Assembly (NCBI GenBank): GCA_014529385.2
Contig: CM043954.1
Location: 2,152,501-2,216,500 of the forward strand
Direction of reading: 5' to 3'
Length of the DNA stretch: 64,000 nucleotides
Origin: Adiantum capillus-veneris
Lineage: Eukaryota > Streptophyta > Polypodiopsida > Polypodiales > Pteridaceae
Position 1 is the first letter of the stretch; each line of letters begins with the position of its first letter. Of the stretch, positions 1 to 11,456 are shown piece by piece. A program made the translations under genes and the position numbers. Under the pieces are notes generated by a model. It searched no databases. It saw nothing but the letters and a program-made list of their open reading frames with translations, and was not told the DNA's origin.

Positions 1-826
1 GATCGAGCGGATGGAGAGATTGCAGCAAATATACGTGGCTTCTCTGCAGATGATGACATGTTGTGGGAGAAGCTACCAGGATCAAATTCCACACAGTGGA
101 CGCTTGATCGTATGGGCCGGCCTTTTCATAGAGGTGTTGAGAGGAGTCCAGCGTTTGCCAGGTGGTAGAACTTTTTTGTTAGCTGTTTTTATTGTTCCTA
201 TAAAATTATAGGTATAATAAATCTTAAGGTAACTTTTTTTGTGTAGATGGCTACTAAGTACCTTCACAGACATGGGAGATGCTGTGTTGGATTGTTTTGC
301 AGGAGTTGGGACATTGGCAGCACAATGTTTACTACTACGTAGACATTGCATCAGTTGTGAGAAGGATTGGGCAGTTTTCAGTGCTTGTTTGGAGCCAGCT
401 CAGCGCCTACCTTCCGATTTAGGCTCGACATTGATGTTTCATAGGAGTGTCAGAGCTCAGGTAACTGAGCAACCGCAGCAGGTGTCCGAGTAGCTTCATC
501 CGCTTGACCCACCGTTCCTGACACCACTCAGCAGTCAAGGCGGGGCAGTAGCAGCACCATATCCCACTTTCACAGCCCCATTTTTGGCATGGCGTGCAAC
601 TGGACCGTCTCCCAGTGCATTCATTTCCTCCACATCTGAGGCCCCACCCGGGGTTGATCCATTGCCTCTTTCACTACCTACAGCCCCCCCCACATATAGT
701 TCACACCCTTTGCCATTTGGAGTAGTTCCCCCACCATTTGGTGCACTGCCCCCGTTGGCACGACCTTTGTTTCCTCCCAGAGGATATGGCCCCCCACCGC
801 CCTTCTTTCCTCCACGTCACCCATGA
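1..826 (+). pseudogene. DNA N6/N4-methyltransferase-like gene, 3' part, broken
   Basis: The coding sequence enters from outside the window. Exon 1-161 (frame 1) splices through a GT-AG intron (162-246) into 247-826; the join restores the reading frame across an Arg codon. Just after the join comes a class I SAM-binding motif, VLDCFAGVGTLAA, followed by a conserved CEKD acidic strand end, as in the C-terminal motif I of permuted (beta-class) N6/N4 DNA methyltransferases. The upstream exon carries GRPFHRGVERSP, which has a counterpart in the related gene at 46.5-50.2 kb. A TAG at 491-493 interrupts the frame, but the same frame then stays open to TGA at 824-826 and encodes a Pro-rich tail (many PPP, PPF and LPP steps). 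I see one nonsense change rather than a natural end, though a true stop followed by a fortuitous open frame is possible. The catalytic motif IV part lies outside the window. The substrate is unknown. Confidence 0.6.
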
Positions 827-1006
827 TGTATCAACCCCCATATGTATTTACTTTGGATGCAATGGAACTCATAGATTTGGGGTTTGCTATTTGAAATAGA
901 CCGTAATTGTGTGTAAGGAACTTTCTCTTATTAATAGTGTATTGAATGATTCCAAGGTGTTTTTTGTTTGAATGTAAGTTGGTCGTGAAATGACAATCAA
1001 ATTTTA

Positions 1007-1010
<4 letters not shown>

Positions 1011-1046
<36 letters not shown>
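1011..1046. repeat. (GA)18 microsatellite
   Basis: Uninterrupted GA dinucleotides. Confidence 0.98.
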
Positions 1047-1049
<3 letters not shown>

Positions 1050-1315
1050 GTAGATTGTCCCTTCTTTTGAGAATCCGCTCGCCCGATTCTTAAAAAGCGC
1101 TCGCCAGAAATTGCTCGCCCAGAAATCGCATCCGAAATGGTAATATCATCCAATGATATCTTGTTAAGTTTAAGAATTATCATTTTAAAGATGCTAGATG
1201 GATGCAAGGAACATACCTTAAGGATAATATGAACCTTGTCAATGCTTACAATGCTACACTAGAGTAAGCAAATATAAATGCTTTCTAAATGAACAATGTT
1301 TTTGTCTGATAAGAC

Positions 1316-1623
1316 TAATCCTCTTTTGTGCACAAATTTAAATAGTATGCATGTTTATTAGAATCATGTTTGTGATGACGAAGCCACTCAAACACCAAGT
1401 AGAATTTGTCACTCTACTTCAAGAGTATGATATGGACTAAAGAGCAGACATGCTTGTGGGCAGCTAAGTCTCTCAAGCACCAAATGGACTAGTCATCCAT
1501 TCTAGAATGATGTCGTAGGGTAAAAAGGGTTCCTCTAGACTAAAACTTTATCTCCTCTACCTCATAGTCGAGGACGACTATGCTTTCAAGAGAGAGGTAA
1601 TGTCATAAATTCTAATATCTAAC
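1316..1623 (+). mobile_element. Remnant of older LTR element: pol end plus first 23 bp of its LTR
   Basis: The stretch up to 1600 ends with a GAGGACGACTATG...TTCAAGAGAGAGG pattern typical of the tail of Ty3 pol genes. It is followed at 1601 by TGTCATAAATTCTAATATC, an LTR-like start. The same start, followed without interruption by the sequence found at 20529 onward, occurs inverted at 44587-44456, so the giant element at 1624-20521 split this LTR in two. No clean reading frame survives. Assignment to Ty3 is inference. Confidence 0.45.
1619..1623 (+). repeat. Left target-site copy (CTAAC) of the giant Ty3 element
   Basis: CTAAC abuts the 5' LTR and recurs at 20524-20528. The uninterrupted inverted copy near 44565 has only one CTAAC at this point, as expected for a target duplication. 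Confidence 0.6.
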
Positions 1624-2561
1624 TATTAGAAGCTGGACACACCCTACGGAAACTGACTTCTCGACAGATTATCATTTTTTGTAATTATTCATTTTTTGAG
1701 AAAACTCGACATTTCACCTTGTAAATATTGGGGCTTACAGAAGTTTCCAGATTGTATCTCAGTTTTGATAGTTAGATTGAGTAGATGGTTGATTTGGAAC
1801 TTTAGGGTTTGAGAATTGTAAGGTATTTATACCACTTTTTGACCTTAATGAAAAGACCTTTTTGTCATTTTAAAAAGAAGAAGTTTTGAAGTCTGTGAGT
1901 GAGCGTACTGTGTACGAGAGAGAGTGTGTGAGCTTCATCTTGACGCTACGTGTGCACCGGTGGTCAGAATCGAGTGCGGAGAAGTGCAGCATGTTGCCCC
2001 CGACGAGAGCTACGCGCCGATACCTACATTGCATGCGTACGGTCCGGTTTTGTGAGCTCCTTCTACGAGCTTCATCTGGTGATTTGGTGAGCATACGTTG
2101 TCTGATTTTGCATTGCAGCGTATCCATGCGTTCACATTGAGTAGAGCTACACATTAGGCACTTTAGATTTCGGAAACGAAGACCTACAAATTTCGGCCAG
2201 ACATCCTACTTGATTTTGCACCGTGTATTTTGGGTTGGGGTTTTGGTTCATAGACCTTAGGGAGAGCGACCTATTGGTGATAGTAGGGTCTCCTTCAAGT
2301 CCTATGGTGTTTCAAGATTGTTTGATGGGTGTTCGGCTCTAGAAAGCGTTGTAGGAAGTTTCCTCTTATGCACTCTTGAAGGTTGTGACTTAGACATTGG
2401 GTAGAGACCTCTATAGGAATTAGTTAGGAGTCGGTCGAGTGTAGGTTGACACCTTATACTTGCTTCCACGCGCCTCCGGGTCGAGCTTCGTCCTTAGCTG
2501 ACAAATCTTGTTAGGTGAGTTCTCGTTGTGCTGACGTCCGTCGCGGCGTATCCGTCCAACA
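1624..2561 (+). repeat. 5' LTR of the giant Ty3 element
   Basis: The segment matches 19586-20521 over its whole length. It starts TATTAGAAGC where the other copy has AGTTAGAAGC; both are one change from a TGTTAGAAGC start. It ends CCAACA directly before the primer site. A TATTTATA box lies at about 1824-1831, followed by an AATGAAA poly(A)-like signal. A half-site of the internal palindrome (AGACATCCTAC) lies at 2199. Confidence 0.92.
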
Positions 2562-2562
2562 T

Positions 2563-2580
2563 TGGCGCCGCTGTCGGGGA
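2563..2580 (+). other. Primer-binding site, tRNA-Asp type
   Basis: TGGCGCCGCTGTCGGGGA sits one base after the LTR end. It resembles the TGGCGCCGTTGCCGGGGA site complementary to the tRNA-Asp 3' end that is common in Athila-like elements. Confidence 0.88.
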
Positions 2581-4282
2581 AGAAAACCTTAGGTAGGTGA
2601 CCGAGACTAGTCCTTGAGGATAGGGATTTTTGGCTTGCCAAGAGTCTCGTTTTACATTTAGATAGGACCAGAGGGTGGAGGACTCTCTAGGTCTTAGAGG
2701 GAGTCTAGGAAGTGAGTGTCTGGCCTAGATCCTTCGACTTAGGTAGATTTAGGTAGACTAAGATAGTTTTAGGTATTAGAAGCGGTGAGAGGAGAGCTTG
2801 AGAATCCGGAGAGGCCAGAAAGCAACCAAAACACCATTATCACCATTTCACATGATGAGTAGGAGTAGAGTAAGTATGACATCATGATTCAGGATCTAGA
2901 GCACTTCATGCATGTATACTGCTTGGTAAATTCATCACAAGTTTGTAAAAAACGCAAAAAGACACAAACGTGTGTTTGAAAGCTGAAGTGAAGTCCAAAA
3001 GTTACTGTGAATGTTTCTGATAGAGCTGCAGAGCTTCAGCAGCATTTCTGTCAGAAAAAAATTTAATTTCAAGCCAAGAGACATCCTACGCGTAGGATGT
3101 CTACATGCTAATCTGGTGGGAATTTTGGAATTTTGAGTTGACCAGTGTGTTCAGAAGGTGGGGTTTACTGAAAATTTGACTGAAATTGCCAGACATCCTA
3201 CCCGAATTGTGTCAAAGCATTATTGTAAGACCAAAACCATATGATGGCTGTATGAGCATGATTTGCATGATATATTGAGTGACTAAGAGGGGTTTCACCT
3301 CATTTGGGTGAGAAAATTGGGTTCAAAGCAGACTTTAGTACTTTTGACTGAAAAAGGCAAGAACAGCTAAAATTGGGGACTTTTGAAATCCAAACCAAAA
3401 TCTAAGCATACCACTGGGTTGCTGACATCAATGGGAAGCTGTGGGTCAAGTCTGGGGTCAAGCAGGCCAAAAAGACATCTACGCGTAGGATGTCTTCTGT
3501 GTGATTTTACACTCCAAACCTAATTTTGAGCATACCAAAGTGATCAGCAACTCAAGGAGAGCCTGTGTTTTGAATTTGAATCCATTCTGATGAAAAAGAC
3601 ATCCTACATGTAGGATGTCTAAAGCAAGAAATTGAAGCCAGATACTGACAGTGGGCATAGCAAAGTGTTGTATAGCCTGAGGCAACAAGCCCCCTAGTCA
3701 ATTTTGGTCCAAATTGGAGTTGATTAGACTGATCAAGATCAGCAATAGGCTGTCGGAACAGATTTCTGATCCATTGACCAGCTTATAGGTGTCCAAATCA
3801 AAAAGTAAAAAGAGCTGTGGACTCAGCACATCAAGGGGAATCCATAGTGCAAAAATCCAGGCAAAACAAAGTAGGAGACATCCTACGCGTAGGATGTCTA
3901 TTGGGGCCTACTGCAGAGAAATTTGATTGGGCTTAGACAGTGAGATTCCATTTTGCTTAAGGGTTCCAGAACTTCTTTTAGAAGTGAATTTGGACCTTGT
4001 TTGTTCATTTGACAGAGCAAAGACTGAATTCAGACTTTTTCACGTAAATTGACTAACATCCGAGGGAAGTACAGTTCCAGATTAGCAGACATAATCCAGT
4101 AGTGGTTGAGATTAGCTCTCCAGTTATACCAATCATTACTAAGATAACCTCTAGCAGATAAATGCTTTGATTCGATTGCCGAAATTAAACGCTTGTGTAC
4201 AAGTATATTCAGCAGCAAAGCAAGAAGTTGTGTGGAGACTGGTCCTTTGCCAGGTGAGTGGTTGGATTTGTGGTAAATTGCA
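2581..4282 (+). other. Untranslated leader of the giant element with palindrome array 1
   Basis: There is no convincing coding sequence. It holds four copies of a 24-bp palindrome (half AGACATCCTACG): 3079-3102 perfect; 3473-3495 one C missing; 3597-3620 perfect with an ACATGT centre in place of ACGCGT; 3876-3899 perfect. A half-site lies near 3192. The flanks of 3597 (CATTCTGATGAAAAAGAC) closely match those of the copy at 16627, so the arrays on both sides of gag-pol share one repeat origin. Confidence 0.85.
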
Positions 4283-7200
4283 TTGATAAGTTTGATGAAT
4301 TTAAGATCAGGAAGATACATTTTTAGAGACCAGAAGGTGGCAAGTGACCAAGGTAGCTTAGTGTCCACCGAGGAGAGTGTAACTCAGGCAAGGCTAGATC
4401 CACTAGCACCGATTATTGAGGAAGGTAGTGATACTGACACTTCGTCAGACAAATCTTTCTTCATGATGGGTAGTCAACAGCCAGGAGGTTTTACCTATGA
4501 TGGACCAATGCCAGGAGGAAGCACCTCCCTAAATCCTTTGAATGATTCCAAGCTCACTGTGATCTTCTTCGAGGGAACAAACTCGAGGGGAGCCCTAGTC
4601 TATTCTGACTATCAATGACGCAAGTGCATTTGTATCGAAGAGAGGCCGGCTCAGAGATTGGAGATACTTCGAGTCTATGATGATGGAGATAGATTCCGAG
4701 ACGAAAAGGAAAACCACTATCTGATAGTTAGTAACCCTGAAGATTACAACAGATATGGAGATAACATGGCGAAAGGGAAAATGGTTTCAGAAGCTCAAGA
4801 ACCGCCACCAAACATTGATCGACCCGGAGCTATTTTTATGTATGATAAGAAAACAACCAGGGTTCCAACTTATAATGAGAACGTGGGAATCTACAAGCAT
4901 GAGAGTGAGGGTATAGTCACTTACTTTCGTAGCAAAGAACCATACTTAAACGAATTGAGCAAAGACAAGGCTCTTTACTTATTCTCCAATGAAACTGCTA
5001 TGGAGAAGGGTATAGTTTTTGTTGATAGATACGGGCGAGAATACCAACGTATTCTCCCAGAGGAGGTAGAAAAGGCGACAGTTCTAGGAGCATCAACATA
5101 CGCCCCAGACGAAGTGCCAAGAGCCACATACACCCCTAGCAAGTCGACGAATCCATTTTTAGAAGATTATGACGCCACCTCACATTCTACCCGACTGCAG
5201 ACGTTCAACAATCAGAACCAACCAGCAACTCAGCCATCATTGCAGGCATGGCTTCGACAGAGTGCAAAATTGGAACATGATCAAAACCAAGATGGTTATC
5301 AAGCCGCATGAGGAATAAGGGATTTTCAAGAACCACCACTCTATTCAAGGTATCAAGGAGAGAGTAAGCCAAATACTCAAGGGTCAATAGAGCCTAGAGG
5401 ACCACCCATAGAACGAGTTCGAAGAGATGAACCATCTCTGGCGAGAACTGTTAGAAATTATGGCTTAGGAGCACCACTGGGAGAGGACCCAGCCTACTAC
5501 AGAAGACCTAAGGAGGTATATCGATTAGGACGTGGAGATCCAATGATGAGGTTTGTAGACCATCGTAGAATTAGACCTTCTCAAGTGCAAAAATGGGTAA
5601 ACAAGAAATACACAGAAAACAGAGATCCAAGAGATCATGTAGTAGCCTTTGTGCATGTAATTAGAGCTAAAGAGGTGTTAGACTTCCCTACCCAATTTGC
5701 AGGATTTGGACTAACCCTAGAGGATGATGCTGCTACTTGGTTTGACTCTGTAGAGCATAGAGACTTTGAGTCTATGGAGGAAGTGTTTGACGAGTTTATC
5801 GAGGAATTCTCACAAAGGGGGATAGCTCATAATACCGTCTCACAAATCCATAAATTCAAACAGAAAGATGGGAAATCTGTACGAAAGGCAGCCCTAAGAC
5901 TAAAAAGATATGTTAAGTTCTGTCATGTGGAAGAACTGCCAACTCAGTCCAGACTTATGCTTATATTCATCCAAGGACTAAGGAATGCGGATCTCCAGAA
6001 AGACTTACATATGAAGAGGAGCACGACGTTGAATGAATTGACCAAGGAGGCTCTTTACCTTGTGGACAATTGTGAGGTCTACAAAGAGGGAGAGTTCAAG
6101 GACCTTGACGACGATTCATCTTCACAACAAAGTGGAAGCAAGTCTTCTAAGACAGCACCAAAAGGAGAAGTAGATGTAAACCAAGAGCTGCTTGTAGATG
6201 AAGTGCTAAAAAAGATTAACTTGTACGCCAAACCCCAGGCTAAACAGTCCAAGTGGTGTGCTGTTGAACTTAAGTGGACAAACCATGGGACCGAGGAATG
6301 TTATTATAACAAGGGATATGTGAGAGAGAGACCTTACGCTCCCCAAGCTCAGGTAGCTTCTCCTCAAGTTCCACCCATGCCTAGGTATCAAGCAGGCAAC
6401 CTACCAGGACCTGTAGGTGTAGAAAGACCACAACCGGTGTTGCGACAACAACCACCCCTACCAAGATTACGACTAGTTGGTATAAAATACACACCAACCG
6501 TAACCGAATCAGAGGATAAGGCTTTGGTACCTATGCATGCATATTATGAAGATCCCAATGGATATGCGGAAAACTCTGTCTATTATCCACCGAAAGAACC
6601 CTCGACACCAGAACCATGGAGCATGATAGGAAGTACAGGACCACCAACAGCTGCACAAGCAGCCGGAGAAGGAAGATATAGCTTAGATGGACGAACATTG
6701 TTGTTCATAGCCAACAGAGGCATGGACGGACAGAGACATGCATACCCACAAAGGGGAGCTCAAGGAGCACCTCAGCAACCCAAGGGACCCTGATACAAGT
6801 GTGGTAGAGACCATTGGCTAAGAGACTGTCCTCATGATGAAATCATTAGAGTCAACGCATATTGCACCGAGTGTGAAGTAACTCATCTGATTCTCGATTG
6901 CCTTAAAAACCCGAGCAAAGGAGCAAAAACCACCTTGAACATGCTAGAAACAGTACCTTCCAATGGAGGGTCAGAAAATGAAACAATCATACCTATTCAG
7001 GCGGTGACACGAGCCCAAGCTCAAAGAATGACGAGCGAACCCATAATTGAAGAGCCAAAAACCGATGCCCAAAGTTCAGAAACAAAAAATCCCAGAAGCA
7101 CTTGGAAAGCTAGAAAGGCGCGTATGAAATCCACAAAAGAACAAGAGCAAACAGCTCTATCCGAGGAGTTAAAACATACAAAGGATAGATTAGAGCAGTT

Positions 7201-7882
7201 AGAGGATCTAGCTAACTTAAGCTCACACACCAGAGTAACCATAGCACCCAAGGAAATAGCAGAGCCCAAAAGTGCAGGATCAAGAGGATCTGTACTGGCA
7301 GACAAGGTAAATGAGCAGTTGGATGCGCTTCTAAAAGCTTATGAAGCCAAACTCAAACAGAACCAAACCCAGGAGCAAAGGTGTATGAGTTATCCATATG
7401 CTGAAATAGAAAAACAAAGGTTGGAAATGTGTAAAACAATGATTGAAACAGCTCAATCATTGATGGAAGACCCGCTGGGTAAACCTACAAATTGGCATGA
7501 AGTACCAACTCCAACCCCTATCCAACCAACTTTAGAGGAACTAGTAGAAATGAAGGAAAGACTCACGAATGCCTATGAGTCCAGAGGAGAGCCTATCATA
7601 GTGCCAAATACAATAGATGAGGCAAGTGACGGGTTCCAGCCTAAAACATTGACAGAAATGGATAAGGACTGTAACGGTCTAGACGATCTGTGGAAGCAAA
7701 CCCGTGAGGCCAACGAGGCTAATAGGATGAGTAACCACATGAATAGCACGAGAAAAGAGAAGAATGTGATTTTATCTCCTATTGAAGAATTTGAGGCAAG
7801 GTCACAAATGAACTTTGAGATACATTCACAAGGGGGAGACCAGGGATCAATTATTCGGGGCACAGCCAACCAAACTCGCTGA
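4283..7882 (+). pseudogene. gag: gag polyprotein of the giant Ty3 element, nonsense-interrupted
   Basis: One frame runs through this whole stretch and is broken only by single TGA codons at 4616, 5309 and 6791; each piece reads on in the same frame. The first part (to about 5300) is an acidic leader region I do not recognise. Residues coded at about 5560-6090 form a Retrotrans_gag capsid domain, with the usual DDAATWFDS and FIEEFSQR features. At 6788-6870 lies a CCHC zinc knuckle (YKCGRDHWLRDC) followed by a second Cys pair; the TGA at 6791 takes the place of its first Cys. The part after 6935 is charged and partly coiled-coil (RLEQLEDLANL) and links to protease. The start is uncertain: the ATG at 4283 or 4298. 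The protein would build the virus-like particle and bind RNA. Confidence 0.85.
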
Positions 7883-9375
7883 AAACTTTTCCCTCTTACC
7901 TAGGAGAGTATAAAGACAAGTCAGAAGTGAGAGCAATCCCATCTCAAAGACTTTCTTCTAACAAAGTAATGGATTCGCAAGGATTGATTGAGTTATTGTC
8001 CACCCCGGTGGCATGCACAATCACATTAGCCGAACTCCTAAGGTTACGACCAAACATGTGGACCACAGTAGGTAAATGCCTAAAAAAATTTGGAGCGAGA
8101 GACCCCACCTTGAGGCTACAGGAAGGGATCAGAGAGTTGGACAGGCATCAACTAAACACTAGGCTAGTACCATTAAACAAGGTTGGAGAGTATTGCGAGG
8201 GAGAAGATGGAAACACCACGCTACCAGTAGAATTCCAAGGAGTAGTTTCCAAAGCCATTCTTGACAGTGGAGCGGGAGTTGTTATCGTCACCAAGGAAAT
8301 CTGGAAAAAATGGGGAAAACTAGCTTTAAGAGCTACCAGAATGAAATTGCAATTGGCAGATGGGTTCATGGATAAGCCTCTAGGACTCTTAGAAAAAGTG
8401 ATTGTCACTTTGTGTGGAATCGAGTATAAGCATACATTTGCAATAGTCGATTTCGACAAAAAGAACAATTATGAGATCATCTTGGGAAGACCATTCATGC
8501 GAAAATTGAAGATGGTCCAAGATTGGGGTTACGACCACATATACCTCAGACATGGCGAGACAACAACTAAAATAAACCTGAAAGACCATAGTTACAAAGA
8601 TGTGAACCAAACACCTGTGGAAGAGTTTGATTTAGCTACAGTAGCAGGATCGGAACTCCAAGCATGGTTAGGGCAACAAAAAGAGCTAAGGATGTGCGGA
8701 GCTTCACATTGTGGAAGCTTAAGAAGGGAGGAATGCGTCTTAGAAAGAGCGATTGAGGACAAGGAGTATATTCCGGAACCTTTCCTTGAAGATGCCTTGG
8801 AACCTCTAGAATGGGAACACATACTATCAACATTGGATGTCTGTACCATTACAGATACTCCAACAACAAAATTTTCGGATAAGGATGGCTATGATGTGCT
8901 ACCCTACTACATGGTAAGCGTTATACCAGGAGAAGATGGGACGATGGAACCACCGGAAGGAGAAGAGTTTTATAACTCCTCTGAACATCTGGAAGTAAAA
9001 GATGATGCAGATAATGAGTGTTCAGACACCTCAAGTGAGCGTGGAAGGGAAACCGTGAATATCAAGTTTTATGATTTTGCTAATCAGCACCCTAGACGCC
9101 AGGAACGCTATAGGAAGAAATGAACAGGAAACAAAGTGAGAGAGAACCTGATGCCCAAGATAAAAGGTAAAACTCACTATTTGATGCTTGTAAAAGCAGA
9201 GGATTGTGTAAAAGATCAAATATCAGGAAGATTCTCAAAAGATCGAAGGGAAAGAACGCAAGAGGAAATAAAACAGGTACGAAAAGCTAAAACAAAAACA
9301 AAATCACAAAAATCAAAAAAGTCAAAAAAAGAAACAACAAAAGACCAAGAGTGGACCAAACTGGAGCGTAAATAG
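7882..9375 (+). pseudogene. Aspartic protease (PR1) region of the giant Ty3 element
   Basis: Frame 1 is open from about 7882 to 9120, so protease lies one frame away from gag. The active-site signature AILDSGAGVVIVT is coded at 8254-8292 and the second retropepsin signature EIILGRPF at about 8470, spacing normal for Ty3 proteases. A TGA at 9121 is followed in the same frame by a Lys-rich linker (KTKTKSQKSKKSKK) up to TAG at 9373. The stretch 9376-9602 links to RT and ends with a further frame change. The catalytic Asp-Ser-Gly is intact here, in contrast to the second protease-like domain at 12.9 kb. It would process the Gag-Pol chain. Confidence 0.85.
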
Positions 9376-9602
9376 AAATACCAAGAACTGAAATAGTCTT
9401 TACGTGAGATATGGACTACTGAAGAAGATAGTGATGGTAAAGGGGAGTCAGAGAAGGGAAACATGAATGTACCATCACACTATCGAAAATTTACCATCCA
9501 GGACAGAAAAATCATCATGACACCACCAGTCGAGGAAAGAACCAACCAAGAATCTTACGATGGGCCAGAAAATGCAAAAAGGATAGACCTCACGGACCAG
9601 GT

Positions 9603-11104
9603 GAAAAGCTTCAGCCGGTCTATATAGCAAACGATTTAGAGCCTGAAGAAGAAGAACGGCTAACACAACTTCTTAAGAAATATAAAGATGTGTTTGCATG
9701 GTCCTATAAAGACCTCAAAGGAGTTGATCCATCGATATGCCAACATACAATTCCTTTGAAATCGGATGCAAAACCTAGCAAACAACGTCCTTATACATAC
9801 AATGATACATTTGCTAAACGAATCAAAGAGGAGATTGACAAGCTGATGGAAGCTGAATTCATCTATGAAATTGAACATACAGAGTGGGTGTCACCCATTG
9901 TGGTAGTTCCCAAAAAGAACGAAAAATTGCGAGTGTGTGTAAACCTCAAAAAGGTAAATGCAGCCACCATAAGGGATAATTATCCCTTGCCAATCACAGA
10001 ACATGTACCTGAGCGGGTGGCCGAGAAACGGGCTTATTCCTTTCTGGATGGGTTTTCAGGATATAACCAACTGGCAATTGCAAGGGAGGATCAACACAAA
10101 ACAGCGTTTGCCATAGAATGGAAACTTTATGCGTATCGAGTTATGCCGTTTGGCCTAACTAATGTCCTAGCTACCTTCCAAAGGTTAATGACGCACGCGT
10201 TCAAAGAATACCTAAGAATATTCTTAGAAATATACATGGATGATCTTTGTGTACACTCTCTTCTAGGAGAGGAACATATTGACCATTTGCAAAAGGTATT
10301 TGAAAAATGCAGGACCTATCGAATCTGTCTTAACCCGGAAAAGTGTATCTTTATGGTTAAGCAAGGCCGCATCTTAGGACACATTGTCTCAAGAAATGTC
10401 ATAACCACTGACCTAGACAAAGTCAAAGTCATAGTAGACCTACCCAGGCCTACTAATGCTAAACAAGTGCAATCCTTCATGGGACACTACCGATATGATC
10501 GAAGATTCATATACATGTATGCAGTCATTGCACAACCTCTGTATCGTTTGCTAGTCAATTTGGATTGGACCGAGGAGTGTGAAACTTCATTCCAAAAGCT
10601 GAAGGAAAACCTTATATCAGCACATGTACTTAAAGCACCAGATTGGGAAAAGATATTCCATGTTCACATTGATGCTTCTGCATATGCAATCGGGAGTATT
10701 CTGGCTCAACCTGGAGACAGAACAATGGATTTTCCAATTTGTTATGCAATCCGACAGTTAAACAATGCGGAAAAGAACTACACAACCACAGAACAAGAAG
10801 GGTTAGGAATGATTTATGCTGTAAAGAAATTTCGGCATTATTTGCTCGCAAACAAATTTGTGTTCTTCACAGATCATCAAGCTCTTTTGTATCTGGTAAA
10901 TAAACCATGCAATACAGGGAGAATTGTACGCTGGTCTATTATATTACTAGAGTTTGATTTCACAGTGGTGGTCAAAAAGGGTAAAACCCATCTATGAGTG
11001 GATCATCTTTCAAGGATACACAACGGGGAAGCTCCTGAAGGAGTAGATGATGACATACCAAATACTTATCTTTTCAATATTGAAATGATACCCAAATGGT
11101 CATA
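9603..11104 (+). pseudogene. pol: Reverse transcriptase and RNase H of the giant Ty3 element
   Basis: Frame 3 opens at about 9603 with a typical pre-RT segment (EEEERLTQLLKKYKDVFAWS). RT motifs follow: WVSPIVVVPKKN, SFLDGFSGYNQLAIA at about 10036-10080, VMPFGLTN and the polymerase box YMDDL at about 10232-10246. RNase H follows, with its acidic residues in HIDASAYAIG (about 10665), TTTEQEG (about 10785) and FFTDHQAL (about 10863). TGA at 10995 interrupts the VDHLSRI end of RNase H, and TAG at 11102 follows. The box is YMDD rather than the more usual YVDD or YADD. Only one RNase H is seen; no second archaeal-type RNase H is apparent. Confidence 0.92.
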
Positions 11105-11456
11105 GGAAATTGTTAGCATTTTTTCCTTTGGAAGTAGGTTTGATAATACGGAATACAAATCCAAACAACAAACAATTAGACAAACAAAAAACTTCCAGTT
11201 GATAGCAGGACGGTTGTATAATCTAGGATCATACCAAATCCTACGATTATGTATAAATTCGGAAGAATTCGAGTGCTACCTTGAAGAATCACATGTCCAG
11301 GATTGTGCATTTCATTGTTCAATAGTGAAAACACACCAGAGACTGAAACAGTTAGGGATTTATTGGCCAACTATGTATGCGGACACACATTCTTATGTTA
11401 CCAATTGTACTATATGTAGTGCCAAACAACCACTGGATCACGCGACATTGTTTTAG
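11105..11456 (+). pseudogene. Extra H2C2 zinc module ahead of integrase (first copy)
   Basis: In the same frame as RT this stretch codes a complete pre-integrase module: FQLIAGRLYN, then a His-rich segment (SHVQDCAFH), KTHQRLKQLGIYWPTM, and the Cys pair CTIC. It ends with TAG at 11454. The following 290 bases code a second, homologous module (FQLIGNQLYK, HAHSGISGGH, VGIWWPTL, CDAC) that continues into the integrase core. Ty3 pol genes normally have a single H2C2 module, so this one looks like an in-frame duplicate that has diverged strongly. The upstream W-S-x-x-I region is shared too, so the duplicated unit is at least about 115 residues. Confidence 0.7.

Noticed and set aside
1870-2154. Opposed open frames within the 5' LTR, also in the 3' LTR
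   Set aside because: They are shared because the LTRs are copies; the changes between LTRs do not respect codons and no start context is seen.
3079-3102. Factor-independent terminator hairpin
   Set aside because: No T tract follows, and bacterial-type termination does not apply in plant nuclear DNA.
3079-3899. CRISPR-like array
   Set aside because: Spacing is irregular, the repeats are palindromic within a retrotransposon leader, and the organism is a plant.
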